In this document: positions 1-7,988 of the stretch, piece after piece
Numbering within the stretch: the first letter of the stretch is position 1
How the letters are laid out: each line of letters starts with the position of its first letter
Assembly: GCF_013520865.1 (NCBI RefSeq)
Contig: NZ_JACDXJ010000001.1
Location: forward strand, 558,001 to 622,000
Source of the DNA: Microvirga mediterraneensis
GTDB lineage: Bacteria; Pseudomonadota; Alphaproteobacteria; Rhizobiales; Beijerinckiaceae
DNA length: 64,000 nt
Reading direction: 5' to 3'
Program-made: the position numbers and the translations under genes
The notes under the pieces: generated by a model
What the model saw: the letters and a program-made list of their open reading frames with translations, nothing else
What the model was told of the DNA's origin: nothing
The model's database searches: none

Positions 1-114
1 AAGGACGGCATCGTGCAGACCACGACCCTCGACATCGAGGACGGTCGCATCGTCGGGATCTATATCGTCCGCAACCCCGAGAAGCTCCGGCACCTGTCCG
101 ACTTGACAAACTGA
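1..114 (+). CDS. C-terminal end of an ECF41/SigJ-type sigma factor (5' truncated)
   Basis: The reading frame is open from the first base to a TGA at 112-114 and gives 37 residues ending in ...IYIVRNPEKLRHLSDLTN. The pattern 'dGRIvgIYiVRNPeKL' is typical of the C-terminal SnoaL-like extension of ECF41 (SigJ-like) RNA polymerase sigma factors, where this extension modulates sigma activity. The sigma2 and sigma4 domains lie outside the window. The identification rests on this short tail only, so another SnoaL-fold protein is possible. Confidence 0.6.
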   Translation, partial: KDGIVQTTTLDIEDGRIVGIYIVRNPEKLRHLSDLTN

Positions 115-226
115 ACCTGGGCGCAATGAACCTTGGCGAATTAAGCGTTGAAGGAGAGGCCGACCGCGAAAGCACCGGTTGTTCCCGCGCCGCCCTGCCG
201 CTACCTTGCCCTGAAAGGGAGGGCTC

Positions 227-1537
227 ATGGCTGGGACGGGCGAGACGGCACGGCTGGGGATGTTCCGGGATCTGTTGGGCGAGGCGCATCGCGCGCTCGA
301 CCTCCAGTTCGGCTTCGAATTATGGGACGGCTCGACGGTCCCGGCGGACCTGCCTTCCTACGCCATGCGCCTCGTCATCCGGCGCGAGAGCGTGATCGCG
401 GCTCTCCTGCGCCGCCCCAATCTCGATACCGCCCTCAACGCCTATGTGGCGGGCCTTTTGGATCTCAAGAACGGCACCATCTTCGATCTCGCCTCCCAGC
501 GCCCGCAGAAGGCCGGTCGGCGCCTGAAGAGCCTGAGCAAGCTCAAGGCGTTGAAAGTCGCCTACCACTTTCTGCGCGCGCCCGCCGCCATGCCGCGCCC
601 GCTCGCCCGGGTCGAGGACAAGCCGGATGCCCGCGACGGCAAGCCTCAGACCAACAAGCAGAACGTCGCCTACCATTACGACGTGTCGAACGCGTTCTAC
701 GAGCTCTTCCTCGACCCGGAGATGGTCTATACCTGCGCGTATTTCCAGCCGGACTGGCACGACGACCTCGCCCGCGCACAGCGGGACAAGCTCGACATGA
801 TCTGCCGCAAGCTGCGGCTGAAACCCGGCGAGCGCCTGCTCGACATCGGCTGCGGCTGGGGGGCGCTCATCTGCCACGCGGCGCAGCATTACGGCGTGAA
901 GGCTACCGGCGTGACGCTCGCCGAGGAGCAGGCCGCGCTGGCGCGAGCGAAGGTGCAGCGCCTAGGCCTACAGGATCGCGTCGAGGTGCTGGTGAAGGAC
1001 TTCACGCAAATGGGGGGCGAGTTCGACAAGATCTCCTCCATCGGGATGTTCGAACATGTGGGCATCAGGAACCACCCGGCCTATTTCAGCGCCGTGCATC
1101 GCCTGCTTCGTCCGCGCGGGCTCTATCTGCACCACACCATCGCCAGACGGGCGAAGAAGAGCGACAGGGCGTTCCGGAAGCTCAAGCCCGAATACAAGGC
1201 GCTCACCCGCTACATCTTCCCCGGCGGCGAGCTCGACCACCTCGGCATGTCGGTGGCCAATCTCGAACGCCACGGCTTCGAGGTGCACGACGTGGAGGGC
1301 TGGCGCGAGCATTACCAGCGCACCACGCGCCTGTGGTGGGAAAACCTCAACGCCCGCCGGGCGGAGGCGGAGGCGCTCGTCGGACCTGAAAAGACCCGGA
1401 TGTGGCTGCTCTATCTCGCCGGTTGCTCGCTCGCCTTCGAGCGCGCGGCCGTGGGCGTGAACCAGACCCTCGTGTCCAAGCGCACCCGCGGCCCGTCAGG
1501 CCTGCCGCCGTCGCGGGCGGATCTGTATCGGTCATAG
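227..1537 (+). CDS. cfa: Cyclopropane-fatty-acyl-phospholipid synthase family methyltransferase
   Basis: The 436-residue product is a SAM-dependent class I methyltransferase of the CFA synthase family, which adds a methylene bridge to unsaturated acyl chains of membrane phospholipids. Residues 150-158 (HYDVSNAFY) and 168-173 (YTCAYF) are the family's acyl/bicarbonate-side motifs. Residues 205-214 (LDIGCGWGAL) form the SAM-binding motif I, and a conserved MFEHVG follows. The ATG at 227 has a GGGAGG ribosome site five bases upstream. Length is slightly longer than E. coli Cfa (382). It stands alone: the folD operon downstream points toward it. Related paralogues make other modified fatty acids, so the exact product is not certain. 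Confidence 0.9.
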   Translation: MAGTGETARLGMFRDLLGEAHRALDLQFGFELWDGSTVPADLPSYAMRLVIRRESVIAALLRRPNLDTALNAYVAGLLDLKNGTIFDLASQRPQKAGRRLKSLSKLKALKVAYHFLRAPAAMPRPLARVEDKPDARDGKPQTNKQNVAYHYDVSNAFYELFLDPEMVYTCAYFQPDWHDDLARAQRDKLDMICRKLRLKPGERLLDIGCGWGALICHAAQHYGVKATGVTLAEEQAALARAKVQRLGLQDRVEVLVKDFTQMGGEFDKISSIGMFEHVGIRNHPAYFSAVHRLLRPRGLYLHHTIARRAKKSDRAFRKLKPEYKALTRYIFPGGELDHLGMSVANLERHGFEVHDVEGWREHYQRTTRLWWENLNARRAEAEALVGPEKTRMWLLYLAGCSLAFERAAVGVNQTLVSKRTRGPSGLPPSRADLYRS

Positions 1538-1578
1538 CAGCCGCCGGCCTCCGCGCTCATCCAGGAGGCCCGGCGCGC

Positions 1579-2484
1579 TCAGGGAGTGGCGAAATCCACC
1601 GCCGGCATCGTAAGCCCCCTGCGGAGGCAGGCGGCCTCGAGCGTGTTGCGCAGCAGGCACGCGATGGTCATGGGGCCGACGCCGCCCGGCACCGGCGTGA
1701 TGGCGGACGCGACCTGGGCCGCCTCCGCAAAGGCCACATCGCCGACCACCTTGGTCTTGCCCTCGCCGGCCGCCGGGTTCGGCACCCGGTTGATGCCCAC
1801 GTCGATCACGATGGCGCCAGGCTTGATCCAGTCGCCGCGCACCATTTCGGGGCGACCGACGGCGGCCACGAGGAGATCGGCGTTGCGGCAGACTTGCGGG
1901 AGATCGCGGGTCTTCGAATGGGCCACCGTCACCGTGCAGCTCTGGGCGATGAGCAGCTGCGCCATGGGCTTGCCGACGATGTTGGAGCGCCCGAGCACCA
2001 CGGCGTTGAGCCCGGCGAGATCCCGCCGCACCGATTGCGCCAGCAGGAGGCAGCCCAGCGGCGTGCAGGAGACGAGGCCCGGCACCCCGGTCATCAACCG
2101 CCCGGCATTGATCGGGTGGAAACCGTCCACGTCCTTGGCCGGATCGATGGCCTCGAGCACCTTCTGCGCGTCGATCTGCTTCGGCAGGGGCAGTTGCACG
2201 AGGATGCCGTCCACCGCCGGATCGGCATTGAGCCGGGCGACGAGGTCGAGCAGCTCCGCCTCGCCGGTTGAGGACGGCAGCTTGTGCTCGAAGGAGCCCA
2301 TGCCGACCTCGACGGTCTGGCGCGCCTTGTTCTTCACGTAAAGCTGGCTCGCCGGATCCTCGCCGACGATGACCACCGCGAGACCGGGCGTGACGCCCTG
2401 GCCGGCCAGGGTTCCGACCGCTCCGGCGATGCGGGACCGCAATCCCTCGGCATAGGCTTTTCCGTCGATGATCGTGGCGCTCAT
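1579..2484 (-). CDS. folD: Bifunctional methylenetetrahydrofolate dehydrogenase / methenyltetrahydrofolate cyclohydrolase
   Basis: The 301-residue protein is FolD, a cytosolic enzyme that interconverts 5,10-methylene-, 5,10-methenyl- and 10-formyl-tetrahydrofolate using NADP. The substrate-site motif YVKNK at 49-53 supplies the catalytic lysine (K53). [12 protein letters not shown] is the nucleotide-binding signature, and GGVGPMT near the C-terminus is the second family signature. Length matches the family. The ATG at 2484 overlaps the stop of the DUF167 gene in an ATGA arrangement, so it is the last gene of a yggT-DUF167-folD operon with translational coupling. Confidence 0.97.
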   Translation of the reverse strand: MSATIIDGKAYAEGLRSRIAGAVGTLAGQGVTPGLAVVIVGEDPASQLYVKNKARQTVEVGMGSFEHKLPSSTGEAELLDLVARLNADPAVDGILVQLPLPKQIDAQKVLEAIDPAKDVDGFHPINAGRLMTGVPGLVSCTPLGCLLLAQSVRRDLAGLNAVVLGRSNIVGKPMAQLLIAQSCTVTVAHSKTRDLPQVCRNADLLVAAVGRPEMVRGDWIKPGAIVIDVGINRVPNPAAGEGKTKVVGDVAFAEAAQVASAITPVPGGVGPMTIACLLRNTLEAACLRRGLTMPAVDFATP

Positions 2485-2810
2485 GAATGGGTCCGTCCTG
2501 TCAGTTCGGCAAGGGCGGCGGCCAGCGCCTCCCCCTCGCCCGCGATCGAAAACGTCTTCAGTCGGGCGGTGGCGCCCGCCGCGAGGCTCACCGCCGAGGC
2601 CGGAACCTTCAGGGCCTTGGCCAGCAGGCGCCGGACGCCCTCGTTGGCGGCCCCATCCTCCGGCACGGCCCTGACCCGGACCTTCACCACCGGCCTGCCG
2701 TCCGACAGGACCTCGAGACCGTCGATGGCATCCCGCCCGCCCCGGGGCGTCACGCGCACCCGGATGTCGAGCCCATCGGGACGGATGCTCCAGGCCACAT
2801 GCGAGGCCAA
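2481..2810 (-). CDS. DUF167 (YggU-like) family protein
   Basis: The 109-residue protein belongs to the DUF167/YggU family of small basic proteins of unknown biochemical role. Visible family signatures are [12 protein letters not shown] near the N-terminus and [22 protein letters not shown] in the middle, with [18 protein letters not shown] toward the end. The start used is a TTG at 2808-2810, chosen because AAAGGAG lies six bases upstream. A GTG a few codons downstream is the alternative. The gene sits 13 bases after yggT and overlaps folD by four bases. The yggT-yggU pairing is common in proteobacteria. Confidence 0.88.
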   Translation of the reverse strand: MASHVAWSIRPDGLDIRVRVTPRGGRDAIDGLEVLSDGRPVVKVRVRAVPEDGAANEGVRRLLAKALKVPASAVSLAAGATARLKTFSIAGEGEALAAALAELTGRTHS

Positions 2811-2823
2811 ACCCGGCTCCTTT

Positions 2824-3114
2824 CTAGAAGGCGATCGGCATCAGGTAGTCGACGATCAGGTTCTGGATGAAAATGATCAGCAGGATCAGGATGATGGGCG
2901 AGATGTCGACGCCCCCGAGATTGGGCAGGATGTTCCGGATCGGCCTCAGGGCCGGCTCGGTCACCGCATCGAGGAAATTCCAGATCGAGCGGACTACATC
3001 GTTTCGGGTGTTGACCACGTTGAAGGCCACCAGCCAGCTCAGGATCGCCGAGGCGACGATGAGATAGGTATAGAGCTGCAGGGCCAGCAGAATGACGTTG
3101 AGAAGCGCGCGCAT
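2824..3114 (-). CDS. YggT family integral membrane protein
   Basis: The 96-residue protein from the ATG at 3112-3114 is a YggT-family inner-membrane protein. There are two hydrophobic segments: residues about 5-30 ([20 protein letters not shown]) and about 68-90 ([19 protein letters not shown]). The intervening [18 protein letters not shown] is the family signature. The function is not established; homologues are linked to osmotic shock tolerance and cell-division gene neighbourhoods. Its first codon and whole 5' leader lie inside the 227-bp repeat that flanks the adjacent island, so a second copy of this leader is present at 11020-11246. A longer frame to 3231 has no good ribosome site and was not used. 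Confidence 0.9.
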   Translation of the reverse strand: MRALLNVILLALQLYTYLIVASAILSWLVAFNVVNTRNDVVRSIWNFLDAVTEPALRPIRNILPNLGGVDISPIILILLIIFIQNLIVDYLMPIAF

Positions 3115-3238
3115 GGGAAACCTGTCGGGGGATCGGCCTCGTTCATGTAGCGATTGAAGCGGGGCTGAACAACCCATAACCGCTTCGCCCCAGGGTCGAG
3201 TCCCGCCGGAAAGCCCTCTCCCGCCGCGCACGGGCCGA

Positions 3239-3268
3239 TTGACAGACCAAAGCCGAGAGGCCTAAAAC
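3239..3268 (+). promoter_or_regulatory. tRNA-Ala promoter, left copy, facing the integrase
   Basis: TTGACA at 3239-3244 and TAAAAC at 3263-3268 are separated by 18 bases and lie about 30 bases before the tRNA 5' end at 3298. The right copy (11150-11179) drives the intact tRNA. In the left copy the tRNA is interrupted, so transcription would pass through the tRNA 5' half toward the integrase start at 3481. Confidence 0.55.
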
Positions 3269-3297
3269 GTCCGCCACTTGGCTCGATTCAATCGACC

Positions 3298-3335
3298 GGG
3301 GCTGTAGCTCAGATGGGAGAGCGCTGCAATCGCAC
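3298..3335 (+). pseudogene. Truncated tRNA-Ala(CGC), 5' half only
   Basis: The 38 bases match positions 1-38 of the intact tRNA-Ala(CGC) at 11209-11284. They include the acceptor 5' strand, the D arm, the 5' anticodon stem and the anticodon CGC, and end in the anticodon loop, after which the sequence is unrelated. The 3' half was displaced to the far side of the island. Confidence 0.92.
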
Positions 3336-3480
3336 AACATGGATTGAGAATCAATCCGGCTCGGCTTTTGAAAAAGCTAAGATGTTGCTTCGATTGTTCT
3401 TTCCTTAGCAGCCTGAAGCCCCCTACCAGCTAGACAATTTCAGTTCGCCACACCTGTGCCACAACGGTGAGACGAACAAT

Positions 3481-4473
3481 ATGGCAACCATCCGCAAGCG
3501 TGGGACCTCATGGGAAGTCCAAGTCCGACGCAAAGGCTTTCCTAGCCTGACCAAGAGCTTTTCCGCCCATTCTGATGCTGTTGCATGGGCAAGAGACAAA
3601 GAGAGGCTCATTGACCGAGATGAGCTTGGCCCGGACACCCAACTCCTCAAATGCATGACCATTGGCGACCTGTTATGTCGCTATCGTGATACAGTAACAA
3701 CAGCTAAACGTGGTGCTGAACCGGAACGCTACCGGTTACGGACCCTCTTAGCCCATCCTCTCTCGAAGGCATCCCTCAATAAGATCTCACCGTCAGTCGT
3801 CACGTCCTACAGAGATGACCGTCTCAAGCTCGTTCAACCAGGATCAGTGAGGCGGGAGCTTGCTATCCTGCAACATTGCTTCGAATTGGCGAAGCGAGAG
3901 TGGGGTTTACCAATCAATACAAATCCGGTTCAGCAAATCACACTACCAAGGGAGCAAAGAGCACGTGAACGACGGCTTCAGAACGGGGAGACACAACGCC
4001 TAGCCTCCGCCATGACCGATTCTGTGTGGTATCTTCGGCCACTAATCACCTTAGCTATCGAGACTGGAATGCGCCGAGGGGAGCTTCTGTCGATCCGGTG
4101 GCGGGACGTTCACCTAGCCGCTCGAACCGTCCGCATTCTGAAGACCAAAAACGGCCACCCACGCACAATCCCTCTTACTCCCAAGGCTGTCGACATTTTG
4201 TCATCCATGGAGAGGAAGGACGATCGGGTCTTCCCGGTGACGCCTAATGCCGTTCGATTGGCATGGGAAAGGCTAAGGAAAAGAGCTGGTCTAGAAGATC
4301 TTCGCCTTCATGATCTCAGGCACGAAGCTGTTTCCCGGTTCTTCGAGTATGGCCTCACTGTGCCTGAAGTGGCTCTGATAAGTGGTCACCGAGATCCACG
4401 AATGTTGAGCCGCTACACCCACCTAAGACCGGAGAAGGTGGCCGAAAAGTTGGCCAAAATGATAGTTGGTTGA
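3481..4473 (+). CDS. int: Tyrosine recombinase / phage-type integrase
   Basis: The 330-residue protein is a site-specific tyrosine recombinase, presumably responsible for island integration at tRNA-Ala. Residues 1-50 form the beta-rich arm-binding domain (GTSWEVQVRRKGF...SDAVAWARD), about 60-150 the SAM-like core-binding domain, and about 165-325 the catalytic domain. Catalytic residues visible are R198 (ETGMRRGEL), H277 and R280 (HDLRH), H303 (SGHRD) and nucleophile Y312 (SRYTHL), so it looks intact. The ATG at 3481 has only a weak ribosome site. It is the first island gene, 145 bases after the truncated tRNA, and transcription from the tRNA promoter would enter it. A hairpin follows its stop. 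Confidence 0.95.
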   Translation: MATIRKRGTSWEVQVRRKGFPSLTKSFSAHSDAVAWARDKERLIDRDELGPDTQLLKCMTIGDLLCRYRDTVTTAKRGAEPERYRLRTLLAHPLSKASLNKISPSVVTSYRDDRLKLVQPGSVRRELAILQHCFELAKREWGLPINTNPVQQITLPREQRARERRLQNGETQRLASAMTDSVWYLRPLITLAIETGMRRGELLSIRWRDVHLAARTVRILKTKNGHPRTIPLTPKAVDILSSMERKDDRVFPVTPNAVRLAWERLRKRAGLEDLRLHDLRHEAVSRFFEYGLTVPEVALISGHRDPRMLSRYTHLRPEKVAEKLAKMIVG

Positions 4474-4487
4474 TCCTCAAAAGAAGG

Positions 4488-4516
4488 GAGCCCGATGGGA
4501 TAACCGTCGGGCTCTT
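4488..4516 (+). terminator. Hairpin after the integrase gene
   Basis: GAGCCCGA at 4488-4495 pairs perfectly with TCGGGCTC at 4507-4514 across an 11-base loop and is followed by TT. The T-run is short, so termination may be weak. It begins 15 bases after the int stop codon. Confidence 0.55.
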
Positions 4517-4585
4517 AAGTCTTCCAGAGGGACCATGAAACTCAAAAAGCTAACGGTTACGCCTTGTCCAAGTTCCTCCCCAGGC

Positions 4586-4717
4586 TCATAAGTCGGCAAT
4601 ATACTTCATCAACAAGAGCGCTAGCACGATGAGGACTAGGGCTCCGACGGCCAACGGCCCTTCAGCGTGAGCGTCGAGAAGCTTCCAGATACGTAGAGAC
4701 AGGCGGGGCAATCTCAC
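4586..4717 (-). CDS. Small membrane protein, 43 residues, GTG start
   Basis: A 44-codon frame from GTG at 4715-4717 to TGA at 4586-4588 encodes a basic N-terminus (RLPRLSLRIWKLLDAHAEG) followed by one hydrophobic helix (PLAVGALVLIVLALLLM) and a short charged tail. GGGAGA lies seven bases upstream of the GTG, which supports translation. Positive-inside topology would place the N-terminus in the cytoplasm. It lies between the integrase and an interrupted palindrome with a LexA-like box that may control it. I recognise no named family; single-helix peptides of this build are common in Hyphomicrobiales. It could be an accessory membrane peptide or a toxin-like peptide; neither can be shown here. 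Confidence 0.6.
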   Translation of the reverse strand: MRLPRLSLRIWKLLDAHAEGPLAVGALVLIVLALLLMKYIADL

Positions 4718-4721
4718 TTTC

Positions 4722-4775
4722 GTTCTCCCAAATCATGTTCTAGAGCTTATCATAAAATTAGAACAAAAGGAGAAC
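4722..4775. promoter_or_regulatory. Interrupted palindrome containing a LexA-like GAAC-N7-GAAC box
   Basis: GTTCTCC (4722-4728) pairs with GGAGAAC (4769-4775), and inside it GTTCTA (4737-4742) pairs with TAGAAC (4759-4764). The right arm contains GAAC-N7-GAAC at 4761-4775, which read on the minus strand is GTTC-N7-GTTC, the known alphaproteobacterial LexA operator pattern. It is upstream of the small membrane gene (minus) and the gene at 4881 (plus). SOS control of an island function is therefore possible, but the match is by consensus only. Confidence 0.45.
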
Positions 4776-4880
4776 ATATTGGTGAGGCTGTGGATGCCTG
4801 TTGATACCTCCGAGTTCAAGACGGGGCATGAAAAAGCCGCCAGTTAGGGCTAGAACTAAGACCCCTTTGAGGTCCAAGCT

Positions 4881-5270
4881 ATGCCGGATTTTGAGATCAC
4901 GATCCAAGTCGCTCAGGACAGGAAGGTGATGGCAATAGAGCTAGCGGCCCTTGGGCGGCCATCACAGCGGCTCATACTTGAGCTTAACGAGCTTGATAGG
5001 CTCATTAGCGAACTCGGCAATGCGAGAAGCCAAATGGTTTCAGAGCAAGCACAGCCTGACCTTGAAAGCGACGAGACCACTATCAGCACGGTTGCAAATG
5101 CAAAGTGGTGTATCCGAGTATCTCCTCCAGCAGTTGCTCTCTTTGCGTTCAACCATCCGAAGTTCGGACCCGTTGGGCTTATGCTTCCAAAAGACCAGAT
5201 CACCAAGATCGTTAGCTTCCTAACGGATCGGTTTATCCTTCAACCAACTCAATCAGTGGAGAAGCATTAG
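4881..5270 (+). CDS. Hypothetical protein (129 residues)
   Basis: No family is recognised. The product has no signal peptide or membrane helix. Residues 1-65 are predicted mixed alpha/beta with an acidic, leucine-rich stretch (LILELNELDRLISELGNA) that could form a short coiled helix. The C-terminal half (IRVSPPAVALFAFNHPKFGPVGLMLPKDQITKIVSFL) looks like a small beta domain with a closing helix. The ATG at 4881 follows a GAGG eight bases upstream. It lies alone on the plus strand between the LexA-like palindrome and the convergent PIN-domain gene, with island-like base composition. Confidence 0.6.
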   Translation: MPDFEITIQVAQDRKVMAIELAALGRPSQRLILELNELDRLISELGNARSQMVSEQAQPDLESDETTISTVANAKWCIRVSPPAVALFAFNHPKFGPVGLMLPKDQITKIVSFLTDRFILQPTQSVEKH

Positions 5271-5326
5271 GCTTTGGCGGGCCTATGAAGTTGAGTTGAT
5301 ATACCCACTCAGCGCCAAGAAAAATC

Positions 5327-6574
5327 CTATTTCTTATGCCTGATGAGGCTTATTCGTTGACGAATGCTGTTCAACTCCTTCCAAATAGCATCGAAAGATA
5401 ACTTGCCTTTCTGCGGAGTCCATTGTGCGAGTTCACTTTGAAGTACGGCTTCACGGTGTTCCAAAAAGAGAAGCTCATTATCGAGTGCGGCCCGATGAGT
5501 ATCAAGCATTTGCTTGTTATTTAAGTGCTCGTTCCATGCCCATCGGAAGTTTTTTAAATCTTTTGCTTCCGAAAAATAACTATCGTTCCATATTATATCG
5601 GGATTATTCTTGGCGATAATTCCCAGATAAAAATCACGCAAGTTATTATTCATATCCTCCTGAGCCAAGACGTCATCCAAATGCTTTTCCAAGCTAATTG
5701 ATGCTTTTTGAGCGCTCTCGTCTTCCTCGATTTCCTTTATTGCGCTCTCGTCAATGACTTTATTAAGGTAGTTCCCGGCCTGTTCTATGAAAGAGCCCAA
5801 GCTGTACATATAGAAAGACTGTCCTGTCTCCCATCTGAATTCCTCAAGAAGTTCAGGTCGAGGGCCTACTTTTTCACCCTTAAATTCATGCCACCAATCA
5901 TCTTTGAGATCGTCTGTGACGAAGATAATGGGGCACTGGTCGGCCTTCGCCTTTGAGAGCATTGCTTTCCAGATAACAAGGTCACCATAAACGTCAGCGT
6001 CTTGCTTCGACGCATCTCGAAATCCGGGTGGTATTTTCCTTTTATAACGGGATTCGCCTTCTTTATAGATCGCCTCAAGTTCCTTCTCAGTTAGCCGCTC
6101 ACCAACCTGATCGCCAATGAGATCGGAAATACGATTAAGAATCCCAAGTGCATCATCCGGGTTTGGATGTTGATTGCTAAGTTCCTCAAGCCGTCTACAA
6201 CGTTCAGAAATGAACTTGTCAATCGCCGCTTTCTCGGCATCGGCATCGATTAACTGGTGACGGTTATAATCGTTAAATAATGCCTTCATGCTGTTGCCAG
6301 CGGTAGTGAGCTTATCCGTTAGGTCTTTGTAAGCTGACCTATTCTTGTAATCGATCTCTCTCCATCGACGGTGGAACTCTAGGCCGACTTGATATGGAAT
6401 CCATAATCTAGATTTGAATGCATTGAATGTTTCGAACACCTGATTTCGTGTATTCTCACCGTATCGAAAAAGGTGGAGAAGCACATTTGTATCAGGCACG
6501 AAAAGACACTGGTCCCAAAGTGCTTTGAACTCGGCATCATTAGGACGATAGTATCCGACAAACCGGCTTTTCAT
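5327..6574 (-). CDS. PIN-like domain protein (PIN_8 type putative nuclease)
   Basis: The 415-residue protein has an N-terminal PIN-like nuclease domain of the PIN_8 (formerly DUF4935) type. Motif I is LFVPDTNVLLHLFRY with D28, an internal E/R-rich LEFHRRWREIDY follows, and IIFVTDDLKDDWW near residue 220 supplies the distal acidic residues. PIN domains are metal-dependent RNases. The C-terminal third (after about 270) is charged and helical, with ISLEKHLDDVLAQEDMNNNLRDF and a coiled LDNELLFLEHREAVLQSELAQ. No antitoxin-sized partner is adjacent. The gene is divergent from the DUF2971 gene with a 98-base shared promoter region. It is strongly A+T-rich compared with the chromosome. A role in defence or abortive infection is inferred only. 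Confidence 0.8.
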   Translation of the reverse strand: MKSRFVGYYRPNDAEFKALWDQCLFVPDTNVLLHLFRYGENTRNQVFETFNAFKSRLWIPYQVGLEFHRRWREIDYKNRSAYKDLTDKLTTAGNSMKALFNDYNRHQLIDADAEKAAIDKFISERCRRLEELSNQHPNPDDALGILNRISDLIGDQVGERLTEKELEAIYKEGESRYKRKIPPGFRDASKQDADVYGDLVIWKAMLSKAKADQCPIIFVTDDLKDDWWHEFKGEKVGPRPELLEEFRWETGQSFYMYSLGSFIEQAGNYLNKVIDESAIKEIEEDESAQKASISLEKHLDDVLAQEDMNNNLRDFYLGIIAKNNPDIIWNDSYFSEAKDLKNFRWAWNEHLNNKQMLDTHRAALDNELLFLEHREAVLQSELAQWTPQKGKLSFDAIWKELNSIRQRISLIRHKK

Positions 6575-6672
6575 AGCGAACCCAAAAGGAAGTTGCCCTT
6601 TGACCTACGTCTTATATACCAAATCAGTTGCTGTCTAACTTCTTATCTCGACCGCCGACAAGAACGAACGCC

Positions 6673-7329
6673 ATGCGGGTCTACCACTTTGTAAACCAAG
6701 AGTACGGCCTTGAAGATATCAAGCGACGGCGGCTCAAGATCGCTACTCTCAACGATCTCAATGATCCATTCGAGCTTGGTGTTGACTCGCCTGACCCGGC
6801 TGTTCGTAGCGCCTTCAGGTCATTGAAGAATAAACTTGCTCAAGCCTTCGGCCTTCTTTGCTTCAGTCGAGATTGGAAGAACCCTGTTCAATGGAGCCAC
6901 TATGCTGACCGACATCGTGGCTTGTGCCTAGGCTTCGACGTGCCAGACGATGTCCTGACGCCGGTCATCTACAAGGCACAACTCCCGAAGCCAGACATGG
7001 CTGTATTGAAGGGTTTAGGAGAACCGGCTACGGAGCATATCAAACAGATCCTCTCGACCAAGTTTCGCCACTGGCGATACGAGAATGAGGTTCGGTGCTT
7101 CCTAAAAATTGAGGATGAAGACGAGGTGAAGGCGGGATTGTACTTCGCCCCGTTCTCAGATGATCTCAGGTTGCGAGAGGTTATCGTCGGCCACAGCTCA
7201 CCTGTGTCACGTGGTAATTTGGTTGAGGCACTTGGAGATCTTTCATCCGTAGTCTCAACCTGCAAGGCTCGGCTGGCGTTCCGCTCCTATTCTGTCGTGA
7301 GACAGAGGCGAGACGAATTTTGGCCCTGA
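6673..7329 (+). CDS. DUF2971 domain-containing protein
   Basis: The 218-residue protein from the ATG at 6673 matches the DUF2971 family. The N-terminal VYHFVNQEYGLEDIKRRRLK motif is followed by LNDPFE, CFSRDWKNPVQWSHYADRHRGLCLGF and a final RHWRYENEVRC segment, all family hallmarks. The biochemical role is unknown; members are often found in defence and mobile-element neighbourhoods and some are annotated as Abi-like. The start at 6673 (MRVYHF) was chosen because the fold begins there; an upstream in-frame ATG at 6628 would add 15 unrelated residues. It is divergent from the PIN-like gene, and the pair may share regulation. Confidence 0.82.
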   Translation: MRVYHFVNQEYGLEDIKRRRLKIATLNDLNDPFELGVDSPDPAVRSAFRSLKNKLAQAFGLLCFSRDWKNPVQWSHYADRHRGLCLGFDVPDDVLTPVIYKAQLPKPDMAVLKGLGEPATEHIKQILSTKFRHWRYENEVRCFLKIEDEDEVKAGLYFAPFSDDLRLREVIVGHSSPVSRGNLVEALGDLSSVVSTCKARLAFRSYSVVRQRRDEFWP

Positions 7330-7360
7330 ATGGAGCGTGATAGTTCTCAGGCAAGGTTGA

Positions 7361-7909
7361 CTAGACTTGCCGCTCAAGAACTCGATAGACAGACGCACGA
7401 CCAATACCAAGACGCTTTGCAATTACTGATGCCCCTAGGCCCTGGTCCTTCAGGGCCTGAACTTGGCTCACGTCAATCGTAGGCTTCCTCCCCCGATACA
7501 CGCCTTGAGCTTTCGCTTTTGCAATGCCCTCCATTTGACGTTCACGCCGTAGGTTGGTTTCAAACTCCGCAAAGACCGCCAGCATGTCCAAGAACGCCTT
7601 ACCCGCCGCTGTGCTGGTATCAATTGGCTGTTCGGTGGCCTTTAAAGATGCCCCTTTCGACTTCAGCATCCGCACGATGTCCTGAAGGTCGGCGACGGAC
7701 CGTGCCAAGCGGTCAATCCGTGTGACCATCAGAATGTCGCCAGCTCGGATGAAATCCAGGAGTGTGGACAGTTCCGTACGGCCTTCACGAGTGGTGCCGG
7801 TAACTTTCTCCGAGCGAACGACTTCACATCCGGCTCTCGTTAAGGCTTCGACTTGAAGTGTCAGATTCTGATCGCTGGATGAAACTCTTGCGTACCCGTA
7901 TGTCGGCAT
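7361..7909 (-). CDS. Serine recombinase (resolvase/invertase family)
   Basis: The 182-residue protein is a small serine recombinase of the Tn3 resolvase/DNA invertase class. YGYARVSSSDQNL at the N-terminus carries the nucleophile S10. MVTRIDRLARSVADL and FAEFETNLRRERQMEGIAKAKAQG are the core arginine and dimer-helix motifs, and residues about 140-182 form the DNA-binding helix-turn-helix (GLGASVIAKRLGIGRASVYRVL). Length is normal and no key residue is missing. It faces an inverted repeat at 7923-7988 that could be its binding site. No transposase accompanies it, so it is either a transposon remnant or an island-specific recombinase. Confidence 0.95.
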   Translation of the reverse strand: MPTYGYARVSSSDQNLTLQVEALTRAGCEVVRSEKVTGTTREGRTELSTLLDFIRAGDILMVTRIDRLARSVADLQDIVRMLKSKGASLKATEQPIDTSTAAGKAFLDMLAVFAEFETNLRRERQMEGIAKAKAQGVYRGRKPTIDVSQVQALKDQGLGASVIAKRLGIGRASVYRVLERQV

Positions 7910-7922
7910 CGTCCCTCAATCT

Positions 7923-7988
7923 GTCTCATTAGACTCTAGACCGCTCTACAATCGTGTCTCGCAAATCAAGAGTCAAGCCTAATGAGAC
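7923..7988. promoter_or_regulatory. Inverted repeat between resolvase and divergent gene
   Basis: GTCTCATTAGAC (7923-7934) is repeated in inverse orientation, with one mismatch, as GCCTAATGAGAC (7977-7988). Additional GTCTC/GAGAC words occur at about 7955, 7997 and 8033. Placement immediately upstream of the resolvase start at 7909 suggests a res-like site or an operator. Confidence 0.4.

Larger units (their letters stand above)
3109..3335 (+). repeat. Left 227-bp flanking direct repeat of the island (attL side)
   Basis: This segment matches 11020-11246 over 227 bases with nine substitutions and no gaps by hand alignment. All differences lie in 3109-3249; 3250-3335 is identical to 11161-11246 (86 bases). 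It holds the yggT start codon and leader, a TTGACA promoter, and the tRNA-Ala(CGC) gene from its first base through anticodon-loop position 38. Identity ends exactly within the anticodon loop, as expected for a tyrosine recombinase crossover. Confidence 0.9.
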
